In this document: positions 48,601 through 60,600 of the stretch, piece after piece | Layout: each line of letters opens with the position of its first letter | Position numbering within the stretch: the first letter of the stretch is position 1 | Source of the DNA: Phaenicophaeus curvirostris | Taxonomy: Eukaryota; Chordata; Aves; Cuculiformes; Cuculidae | Assembly: GCF_032191515.1 (NCBI RefSeq) | Contig: NC_091403.1 | Span: forward strand, 14,352,001-14,416,000 | Reading direction: 5' to 3' | DNA: 64,000 nt | Notes under the pieces: generated by a model | The model's database searches: none | What the model saw: the letters and a program-made list of their open reading frames with translations, nothing else | Told to the model about the DNA's origin: nothing | Translations under genes and position numbers: made by a program

Positions 48601-51600
48601 GAATACACCCCAAGAAAGCTGGCAGTGTGAACTCTAAAATGTTTATTTGTGTTTGCTCAAAGAGGGGTAAAAATCAGAGCAGCAGGACTGACCAGCCAGG
48701 GCTCTGTGGGCAGGGAAGAAGGCACGAGGAAGACCTAGTGGGGTATAACAACACCTTTAGGAGGCTCACCTTCCCGAGTCAGCAAGGTCCACATGTCATC
48801 AGGCTGCGTGTTGTTGGCATTGTACAGGATGAGGTACTCCACAATGATGCCATTGGGCTCAGCAGGGGGGCACCAGTGCACCTGGACGGCGTAGGGGTTG
48901 AGTGGGTGCAGCCGCAGATCAGATGGAGGAGTCGAGGGACCTGGAAGAGACAAGGAGAGAGACAGCATGAACAGTAGAAACGGGAAGAGCAACATTCAGC
49001 CTGAAGAGCACGATGACTGCTCTGTGCCTTCAGTGTCTGCTAAAGTAGGGAGGGGGTTGAGTCCTCATCCCTGGAGGTGCCTGAAAGATGGGTAGATGAG
49101 CTGCTCAGGGATATGGTTTAATAGCGCACAGGTATGGTTGGAATCAACGATCTCAAAGGTCTTTTCCAACCAAAGGATTCTATGATTCCATGACTCTATA
49201 AAATGCTGAGTGACCTCGGTGGCCAGACATCTCATCCAAACAAACTGTGTAGAGTGTATGGTGAAGATTGCTGAACCCAATCAGGACTTGTGCATTGTAA
49301 CCAGCCAGCCAAGGGGAATGTGACAGTGCTAGTAAAGCCATGTAGCTCAGTGAGACTGTGCAACATTGGTCATGTCTGAAAGAATACTGAAACACAACTA
49401 TTCCAGCTTGAGACAGGACATACAACACCTCCAAAGCACATCATTGCTGCTCTCTGAAGCTGAACTGGAGCTCTCCCTGACAAGAAGGATTTCTCTGAAC
49501 CCAGAAGTAATCCCATAATAACAATGTTGTCCTAATTCTCTGCACATGCTCGTCTCCGTTCACAAAGCAGCACTCCTTCAGTGGGTATGGGAAAGCCACC
49601 AGGATGCTTAGTGGCTCTCAGCCTTTTATGTACTCAGGGACGCCAGATCTCAGAGGTGATCTGAGACCACATCTCTCAGAGGTACATTAGGAGGGATTTG
49701 AAAGAGATTTGGGGAAAGTCAGGAGAAATCAGGATTCAATTCCCATAAATACTCACGGTCAGGAAGGGTGAACCGCTCCACCACACTGCCGAAGGGCCCA
49801 TCGATGCCAACACCATTGGACTGCACAGCAAACTCATACCTGGTGTAGGGTTTCAACCCACTAATGAGAATGTCTTCATCCGAGCTGCCAAAAGAGGACA
49901 CATTCACAATGCCACGAACACTAGATGGTTCTCCAAACCAATGTCACCTTGGTAGCTTATCAGGAACACTGTAAGAGATCATCCTAAACTCCTAAAGCTT
50001 TAGATTTTTCATCTCAAGTCATACAAATGCAAGAGCACTCAGGTCCCAGTTACAGAGCAAAGCAGGTTCCCAGCCTCCAGGACTATTTTTGATGTACTTG
50101 CAGAGAAAAGCTTGAAAACACAACCTGGTTGCAGGCTGAAAACCAGCCTAGGAATCCAGATTTAAAATATAACCCCAAATTATTGTAACTGCTTGAAGTC
50201 AATTTTTAATCAAATCAATTTTTAAATCAAACCTGCGAGGACCATCTCACAAATCAGGAACGCTTTGATACTGCCATAACTGCACCTGGCTGTGTTATTA
50301 ACACAGAAACAGGCATGTAAGGTTCAACCAGCAGAAAAGATGCAGAAACCAGCTAATAAATGATCCCTTGGTATTCAAGTCCCAGACGAGTCCCAGAGCC
50401 GCATTTCAGCAGTTCTGAATGTATCTGCGACCAAGGCAGACATCTCCAGTGTGTGAAATACCCAGGAATTTGCTCATTACTGGAACTTCCATGCAGGTTC
50501 CTCCTGCCCTGTGTTTATTCCTGACACAAGCAATACAAGGCAGATGAACCCATAGCATCCCTCCTTACCTTGTGTAGTATGTAACGAGAGAGGCATTTTT
50601 CAGGCCCCAGGGGCTGAAGCGCACAGTGTAGTTGACAATCTTGACTGTGGTGAAGTCAGGTTTCTTCCACCTGAGCCATATGGAAGTTGAGCTGTTGGAC
50701 TCTGCATAGACTTGGACTGGGGGCAGTGGAAGACCCTTCTGTACAGGGGGGTCTACAGATCGAGACAAAGAGAGAAGAGAGATGTGGAGATGTACATGAC
50801 TGTACAGTAAACATGGAATCAAATAGGTGTAATTTGTGAAGCCTCCACTGATGTGGTGGCCTCCAGCATAAGCCTAGATCCTCAGCTTAGCCCTTAGAGG
50901 TCCACACTTTTCCTCATATGTGGGAAAGATCACAATAAGGATCTACACACCAAGGCAGTGGTGCATTGCTGTGGAGCCCAGGAGATCAGCTTCAAAGGTT
51001 CCTACCTGACAGGCCTACTCTGGGGTAAGGAGCAGATCAAGCTTTCATAGAATTACAGAATGTCAGGTTGGAAGGGATCTCAGGGATCATCTAGTCCAAC
51101 CTCTTCAGGTGACACATAGTTCAAATGAGATTGCCCAGAACCCTGTCCAGCTGAGCGCTAGAAGTGTCCAGTGTAGAGGAATCTACCACTTTCCACCATT
51201 CCACGACAGCCTGGCAGAGCTGAGAACGCAGCCTAGACCTGCAGAGCTTTTATTTTCTTTATAACACTGCAAAAAGCCTGGCATGCTGCTAACTCGCACT
51301 CTGGAATCTTTATAACCTAAGAGATGAAACTCAGGCTGTCTGGCATTTCCAACACCATCCCTGAGCCACTCTTGGGGCCAGAGAGAACACAGTGGAGGCC
51401 AACCACATGCAGTACAAGAACAACCCTAATGAGGAGGGGGATATTTTGCTCCTTTCTCACTTCCCAAGATATTCTTCCAATGCAGTGTGCAATGACTCAA
51501 ACTGAGTTTCCTTATACTGGGACCTTCCCCATTTTCGTATTGTCCTCCTTCAAGCTCGTCTTCTGTAACTTTACCTCTACCCCTCCTTTGAAGCCACATG

Positions 51601-54600
51601 TCAAGCAGAAGAGACAGACAACAAATGAAGGGCATGCCTCACCTACTGCTGTTGCAGGTGCCTTTTCTGTTTTGCCCTTCCAAACCGCTGCGTAACCATC
51701 TTCGTGCTTACTGAATGCCACCACCTTCACCTCATAGAGTTTCCCAGGAGCTGGAAAAATCAAGCAGAGTTTGTCTGGGGTTATTTTGGCTACCAGCTCT
51801 CCCCAGTTAAACATGTTTCCTTGGATCTGACCAGCTTTTCTCACTATCCAAGAAAGTAGCTTGTACAGAGTTGCATTTGCTTAAATGCATTCCAGAGCGC
51901 CCCTTCCACTTAAAGGCATTTCACATTCAAAGACATCATCACAGCTGCTCTCTGGTTCTCCCTTCATGTTTTACAGAAATTAGCAGCAGCAGGTGGACTT
52001 CCCTCACCAACAAGGGTTAACCAGCATCACAGCCGACAGCACATCATCTCAGGATCTCCTGACTTTTCTCCCTCACAAACTACTAAAGAAACCTACGCAC
52101 AGTGACCCCTCTCTCTACCCCTCTGAGGTGGATGCATTGTTTATTCTTCATCGGTGAGGACATCCTTTCCTCTCCAAAATGCACCTCCCATTTCTAAAGT
52201 TCTCTCTGATTTATTCACTGCTGTGAGGATCTCCCAGCAAGTCCTCACATGCCCTGGTGAGTCACTGGCAGCTTTTGTTGTGTGGTGATTGTTTTGCCTC
52301 CACAGCAAAGTTCCTTGATTTCCAAGTAGAAAAGCTCACACAAAACCCACACCAGAAACTGGATGATGCTCACTGCACACCCTGCCCATCAGACAGCCAT
52401 GTACTCTACAGGGAACTTCACACTTGAACCCAAACTGAGCTGTAGGACAGGACACTGTCTCCAAGCAGTGCTGCCCTGGCCAAAAATTCACTTTGCTCTT
52501 TCCTCCAGCCTTTCACCAGCTGAAATACTTCTCTGCTGTGTTAAGTAATATCTGAGGTTGTTTTTAATGGAGATATTTAATCAAAGAAACAACTTGGGAG
52601 ATACAAAGTTGTCAATAAGACACTTGCCAGCTTCAATCTTCAGCAGCCAGCCCAGTCAGAAGCTCAGCGAGAGCAGCCCAGACTGTCTTTGGTTGCCTTG
52701 GCTGCAGCACATTGATGAAGTTTGTTAATTTGGGATGTGCCTGCACATTCCCTGCCTTGAAAGATCACCGCTTTCTTTGCCAGACAATGCAAGCAGAATA
52801 AAACCTTTCTTATTGAAGCCAATTTTATTATTACTGCACTGATTACACTCCCAAAGGCTAATGGTACCAATTACCAAAGGCTTTCTCTGCTCCACAACAC
52901 ACGTTCGCACTCAGAATATAAAAACAGTTCAGCCACATTTTTCTCCCCGAAAGAATCCCAAAAGCAAACAGAGTTTTGTCTGCCTCCAAGGCAGCCTGAT
53001 CTGCATTTCCACACTCTCCAGCCACAGGAAAACATTTCAAACCCACACAAGGGGGAGATGAGGCCAAAGGGCACTCAACTTCCAAATGGCTGGGACCACA
53101 GGCTCAGGGAAACAAAGAACCACACAGCTTCTCTTAACAGCACACACGCTCCACCTCCTGCCCGGCCTTCACTGAGGCACAAGTTCATCACAGATGAATT
53201 CAAAATGATGAGGAAGAGTTCACAGATGTGACACAGCTGTGGGCAGCTCCTGTTGGAAAATGAAGTGAAGCAAAGGACAAGTCCTCCATCTCCATCCCTG
53301 GGTAGGATCAATACAGCAGCCACTTTCACATGAAGCCAGAGGAGCTCTGTCACAAGATCAGGCATTTCACATTCTGAAAATGGGGGTATTTTGGATTTCT
53401 CAGTCAGAGCCTTGGCTTCAATTTTTATACACAGGCCCAGGTGTTCAAGGTCTTGGAACATACAGACATAAAGCTCGATCAAGCTGTCAAGAAGCTAGTA
53501 GGCAGCATAAAAACAGATGTATTTCACTGCATTCCACCATACATTAAATATTAGCAGAATAATCTAGTCCAGATCATTTCAGATCACTAATCTGGATGAC
53601 TGCATAACATATCCAATATGCTAAATACATTGGTTTATTCAGTTTCTCAAGGTGTTCATGTTGGCCAGATGTCATATATTATACTTTTCTATAAAAGGGA
53701 AAATACCCCGATCTCCAGGGAGTAGCTCCCAGAGGAACACACTCTTTTCATGGGGATGTGGAAGACAGGATCAGATCTTTACTGCTCATTTTTCATGTAG
53801 ATTGTGGGCCTGGTAGTCGCAGAGCACTAACTGATAGAATGCAGATGGAAATGAATGAGAATTTCTCAGGGAAAAGTCCTCCTGGTGGTTCAGGACAGCT
53901 TCCTTTTGATTTCGTTGGTTCACAGAACTGCAGCATTTCTCACATGCCTTTGAACAGTTGCTCAGGTCTCGCAGGATTTTAGTGCCTAGCTCTCAGAAGA
54001 GTCACAAGGCATGCCATTAGCGATATCACTCTAAGGAACATGGTTCGCTTCAGAAGTAGCAACAGCACAGGAGAAAAAGTCTTCTCTTGTTTCAGATGAC
54101 ACAAATGGGAAGATCTGGGACATTATCAACAGCAAAATCAAGCAGAGAGATGTTGAGTGCAAGGCAAAAAGATGAGGAAGCCTACAGGGCAGAGAAGAAG
54201 AGGTGGTGGACAAAGCTAGCACCTTTTCAATAGCAGCACCAGCCAGTGCAAGAGAAGACAGAAAAGAATACTAGCACAAAGACCCTTACTACAACCTAAA
54301 ACACAGCCTGAAGTTACAGGATATCAGGGGAGCAAAGGTGGGCAAGGCTCTTTGCTGGTGTAATAGTTGTGCCATCACTGTGAATAAAGAGCAATTGTGC
54401 TCAAGCAGCTCCATCCAAAACTGCTCTCTGCACACCATCCACTGTGAAAGGAGCTCTCTCCCCAGGAAGTATTTCCCCTCTTGCCCTGCTGTTCTCCTGG
54501 AAAGAAACAAGGAAAATCAAGAAATAAGAATCAAGCTATGCAGGAACAAGCAGTGGGGCAGGAGTTTTGTCTTTCAGGCTATACGCCAAAGCAAGCCAAG

Positions 54601-57600
54601 GGACACTACAGAGGTGTTATGGGGCATTTAGAGACAGTGTGGCAGCAGGATGAAGCCTCCAACAAGAAAGGTGGATCTTGTCTGCACTAAAATGGCATGC
54701 AACCATGCCTGAGCTGCAGCCTTGCATTCCCAGCGCCTAACCCTGGGATTCCCTGACAGCATTTCAAACCCTGGAATAGGCTTCCCAGAGAGGTGGTCAA
54801 TGTCTCTGTTAGTGACATTGTTAGTGTTTAAGAGGTGTCTGGATAATAGCCTTAATGATTTGCTTTTCCTTTTGGTCAGCCCTGAAGTGGTCAGGCACTT
54901 GGACTAGATGATCGCTGTAGGTCCCTTGCAACTGAATAGTCTGATATCAAGAGATACTCCAAGAGACAGTGTTGGGTATTTTGTTTGTTTTTACAAAGGG
55001 CTCTTAGGAGAGGTTCCCACTGCAGACATCCATGAACTGGGATGTCCCCCCAGCTAATTCCCCACCAGCCAACATGCAACACAGACGACGTTAGGGCTGC
55101 CAGCCTTTCCTGAGACTGCCACCCACTCTGCCTTAAGATCCTTAATGCCGACGTAAGCTCCTGTGCAGGTTAGCTCCCTGATATAAACTCAAACCCCTCT
55201 AAATCCCAACCACTCATAGTTTAATGTCCAGACCCCTGCCTTTCCTCGCAAAGCCAGATTCCTGACCCCTTCCTTTATTGTACACATGCAGGAACATGTC
55301 AGTCAACAGTGTAAGGAGGAGAAAAGAGAACATCCACGGCTGGCAGAAACCCAAGACTCTCTTCCTGACACAATGAAAGCCAATGCACAACCACCAAATC
55401 ATAAGGAAGCCATTAGGGCTTAACGGATACCCAAATTTAAGGAAGTAATTACAGAAGAACAAGCAGCCTTCTCAGCAGCATCGTGCCAGAGCATTTGGAG
55501 CCAATTCAGCCCACTCCCAAGCCCCTCTGCTAACTGACTTGACAGTGGTTAGTGCAGCGCGTGATGATGTTCACATGTGGTTTTCTCCGTCCAGTAATTA
55601 CAGATCTAAATTCTTCAGAGAAACTCATAACTGTTAACACCTTCTCAGTAGCAGGATGGCTGTAACATGGCTGGAAACCTACTCAGTGATGACACAAACT
55701 GTCTTTCCAGGTGCTGCAGTCTGACCTTTACACCACGCATAATAAACACGCTAGACGCGTAGATGAACCAGCATGAGAAACACTCGCCCCATAGTCTCAG
55801 CTCACTGGGTAGCAACAGGGATGAAGCATGGAGTGGGGGTGGAAGAGCTCTAAGAAGTAGAATCCTGTTTCAAAGATGTATCTGCCATGACTCCTCTCTC
55901 TCTCTCCATCCTGTACCAACTGGCAAATCAACTAATTAGTACAATCAGATGTTAGAAACACCACTCCTTATGGGAAACACCAAGCACAGGCAGGCAGATC
56001 AGACAGTGGTGCAGACTTGTTCTCCAGCCATGGATACTCAGTCTTCTATCCTTCTATGGAGGAGAATAGTGACCCAAACCCAGCATGCTGTGAATTAACC
56101 CATCTCTACATTTTAACAGAGAGAGATTTCAAAATTTCAAACAGCATTCAATTATGGAGCTTCTTAGAAATACACAGGGAAGGAGAGATCATTGTCCTGA
56201 CTGCAGATTCTAATCAGGGCACCCTTTATAGTAACACAATAACAAACACTAATTGATTCACATCCACTTATTAGCGCATACTAAGTATATTAGTAGCCCT
56301 TGGTTAAAAATACACTCCCTGCTACACTGGTGTCTTGAAATTTCTGTTTTAAACTCTGCTGAGAATGAGCCCAAGAGCTCAACTCCAGAACTGATTTTGA
56401 GTTCTCTTAAAGCTCACACAGTCCTGGTCCTGTGTATCTGCAGTCAAGCAGACAACTGAGCCTCTTGGGAACATCCTGGGGCTGCTACAAAGTGCAAGAG
56501 CCAGACCCAGGGTTTCCACATCAACCGCTGAGAGGACAGAACCAGCTAACCTAGTCTAGTGAGCTCATACTGCTTCACTTTTTTCTTCAGTTTTATGGGT
56601 CCCACGTCCCAGCTGTCATCTTCAGCACCATCCAAAGGGCTTTCATCACTAGACTCCTCTGGGCCCACTTCTCGGTAGTAGAGTTTGTAGCCAGATATCT
56701 GGGCATGGTTGGCTGGGGGCTGCCATGTTATCAGGAGAGACTCCATCTTTGCTCGGACTTTTAATTCCGTCGGGGCAAATGGAACTGAAAGAAGAAAAAG
56801 ATAAGGGACAAATGTACAGCCACTTGTCTCCATTTCCCAGGCATGTCCTGGGCAGTGAGGAAGGGGTGTAAGGAAAGGCTGTCCTGTTGAATGGGATATC
56901 TCCACTGTTTGAGAGAGTGGTACAGTTATGCTCTAGTGTTGACTTTACCAGCTGGGTAACACAGGAAAAAACAATGTCACAAAGCCAGCATGGGAATTTC
57001 TCAATGTATTCCAAGATACCAACATCTTTAACCACTGCTGGAGTCTGGCTTGGGCTCAGCTCTCTGTGGCAAAATCGTCTATCCACTCCCAAATGCCATA
57101 ATATTGGGGTTTGATTTTTTGTTTCTTTCTTTCCTTATTAAGAATTTTCACAGCTGCACATGGAGGGAGGACCAGGCAAGCAGCAAGTTATGCAGGGGCT
57201 GCTCAACAGAAAGATAAAGGTGGGTACTAAAACCAACAGTTATAACTTCTTAATGAAAGCAAACCCCTCTGATCATTCCTCAAGTTCCCCAATGTCCTGC
57301 ACACTCCATGCCGAATCCCAGGCACCACCCAGCCTCCTACCATGCGTCTGGTTGTCTCTGTCAGGAGTACGATGCTGGGTCCACTCAGAAGGGGCTCCAT
57401 AGCCCACGCTGGTGCTGGCTGCAATACGAACTTTGTATACTTTGTTGGGATGGAGCGAATAGAGAGTGATTTGTGTCTCATTTCCACCCACTTCAATGGA
57501 GGTGACCTGATCTGCTGAAACAGACAGAAGGGGACAACATTGAAAAGACGGTTTTCCCAGTCAAAGGGAAATACAACTGAGCAACCACAAAGCCCAGCTT

Positions 57601-60600
57601 CCCCCACGTGTTCTGCACACCCTGAGCTGGTTTGGCTCTCTCACTCCAGCAGGAAAAACTAGAACTAAAGACTGAGCAGAGTAGATATCCTGACCAACAA
57701 TCCCCTTCATCCTATTCAATATTGCATGCTGCTGTCAGCACCGCTGAGCCTTCCTGGAGGGGAGCTGTCAGAAGCCTTGCTGCAGATTATATGACAACAG
57801 AACAGGAACACAGGCAACAGTAGCTGGTGATCTGTTCCAGTGTTCCTCATTGTTATATTTAAATTCTCACCTTAACTTGAACCAGACCCATCCAGCAACC
57901 CTGCTTTCTGCAAAATTCACACCTTCATCCATGCCAGACCGAGGTTTTATCACTCCCCCTTCAGCCCACCCAAGTTCATAGGGAGGCAACAGGAAATTTA
58001 AACTGAGAATGACCTGGGATTTCACTATAACAACTAATTGATCTTGCTGAAGATTCATATTCTCCATTTGGTGAATGTAGAGGTCTTGCTTTTCAGCTTC
58101 ACCTGGTGTAAACTCAGCTGGGAGCACTGCCACTCCTACATAACAAAATAGTGCTGAGCATGATCCCTGGACTGCAAATATTTCCAAGGTTTTGTGAAGC
58201 CACAGAGCCATGTGCAAGCTCAGGGCAAAAACCCAAGAGCTAGGAGTCACAGTGCAGGCTACTAATCCAGATCAAACACTTGGGAACCTGTCCAGCACTT
58301 CATCACACTCCCCATCCTTCTCCTGGTAAGAATCATGACCCTGGGAAGTGAGAAGCTGCAGAGCTTTGATGGTTTTAAGAGCAAGTACCCAGAAGGATTT
58401 GCAAAGCAATCACATGTGGAATTGGAACAGCCACATCCAGCACAAGGAAATGTTATCAACCCAGCTGAAGGCTTCTTAAGAGTGTCTGCCAACATAAAGA
58501 AAACCAGATAAACCCCAGCAATAAAGCAGCACAGTCTGGCCAGGATACTTGCTATTTTTCCACAAGGATCACTTTGATTAGACTCTATTTTAAAAGAATT
58601 AAATGCGTTTACCCTTCTTGCCCAGCCAGCATAAAGCTCTTCCCCCAAACACACAGTGGAGATGGCACCAAAGGGCTGCTTATGAAGACACTCATGGGGC
58701 AGTAGAAATATGCAAGTATCAGGCCATTCCCTGGGGACACAGGCACCTCTACAACCACAGAAAAAGGCAACTCAGAGTGGTGTGAAGTCGCACAGAACAA
58801 GCACTGCCTAGACCACCACTAGCAAAGCAGAGCTAAGAGAGGGCTCTGTTTTCAGCCTTGCACCTCTTTGCCTTGACATGACATGCTGTTAACACTGCTA
58901 GAGCAGAAGACACAAATGGTGTTTTGCTCACCTTCCTTGAGGGTACAGTAGTCAATCTTGTACTTCGTTATCTTGCCGTTACTCAGCTCTGGAGGAGGAG
59001 GCAACCAAGTCACACGGATGTCACCAGGAGTCATGCTCGACAGGGACAGCTGAGGGGCAGCACTAGGAACTGGGCAGAAGCAACAATGGGAAGTCAGCAA
59101 AGACCAGAGAAAGACATCAAAGGCTCTCTCCATTGGCTGAAGACCACTACCTGGTCTCGTTTGCGCCCAGCCGCTGGTGACAGGCTGTCTGTACAGGGGG
59201 AAGCAATACCCCACAGCTCTCCAACAGCTCAGAGCATTGGTGGGGTGTCTGGGGAGCAGAGACGGTGGGCTGCTCAGCTTCAACAGGCTGATAAGAACCT
59301 GCTGGCCACACCACACTGCTCCCTCAGGAAGCAAAACCTAAGTGACCTTATATCCACTGCAAACTGGGCAGGTTAGCACAAACCAGCTGATTGGCCTATG
59401 TTGTAGATACTAAAGGCAAAGGCACATAGTTCCAGGAATCTCCATTCCCTTAAGAATCACAGCTCTGTGCTACAAGCAGCTTTTGTGCTTTCAACTCATC
59501 TTTTCAGGCTTCAGACACATACACACGGGAACACACAGTTCACTCTGTCAGGAGTATTAAAAGCACATAATGCAACCTGCAGCATAGCAGGGCCTTGCAC
59601 AACGTCTGCCAAAACCATTGCTTCTTGCCTCACTCCTGCAGTTTATTGAAAGCTGTCCATGTTCTCCCCCACCGGGCAGCTGTCCTTCTGGCACTCTGCC
59701 TTTACTGCTCACAAAATGCTACATGATAAATGGTAAAATCAACACATACAAACTATTGGTTCTTAAGGGATCCAACTTGAAGGCTGCTCCCAACCCTACA
59801 AACTGTAATAGATGCCTTTGTTTGGAGTTGAAATCAAGTCTAGCACAGAGTCCAGTTTGAAGCACACAATCAGCTAGGTGAGAGCTCAGAGGAGCTCACC
59901 ACAGGTCCCACAAGATTCTCATGGGTCCCAGTGTTAGTCAGATCATTTTCATGCTCTTCATCACCCAAGCCGACGATCAGACCAGGGAGCTTTGGTTTTG
60001 GTTGTATTGTTGTTTGTATTTTTTCAAAAGGGCTTCTGGCAAGAAGCTGTAGGAGCCACAGGTTTTGGTTTCTAGGATACTATTCTTCATAGCATATTCA
60101 ATGTTCACTATGAAACAGGCCAAGAATATTTTTAGGCACCAGTACCATCTAATTCAACCCACCGTCCTCCAGGGTCTGAACAATGATAGAAGTGGATGTC
60201 CGGCTGGCTCCAAGCTGAGAATACGCGACCACGTAGAAGACATAGTTGGTATGGGGTTCTAGGTCCTTGACTTGCAGCTCAGTGGTATCATTATTGACAG
60301 CAAACTGGTATTCCACATTATCAGTTCCTAGAGCCAAGGAAATTCTGATCAGCAGGTCAGTGAACTGTTAGGACACTCCTAGAAAAATCACTTAACTCAC
60401 AAAGTCCATAGCATAAATACCCCATAAAACTCACTATGTCTTCTCCAGTTTCCCCAGCACCTGCACAAAACCCATTCTTACACAAACTCTTTGGGCAGAA
60501 ACATTCAATGCCTCAATGTTAACATCTCCGTTTTGATTCAAGTTCTTTAATCCACGCTAAAGCAGCTGAAGTTACCAGCTTAATTTTCAGAGGAGCTCTG

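Larger units (their letters stand above)
46501..50568 (-). other. IGDCC4: IGDCC4 introns between tail part 1 and FN3-4
   Basis: Introns 46501-47536, 47643-48128, 48267-48769, 48941-49756 and 49885-50568 lie among the exons listed separately. The only repeat recognised is a CR1 tail at 49054-49202. Nothing else was seen in them. Confidence 0.75.

Noticed and set aside
11657..54945. CR1 copies as coding LINEs
   Set aside because: All copies are short 3' fragments; none retains reverse transcriptase or endonuclease coding sequence.
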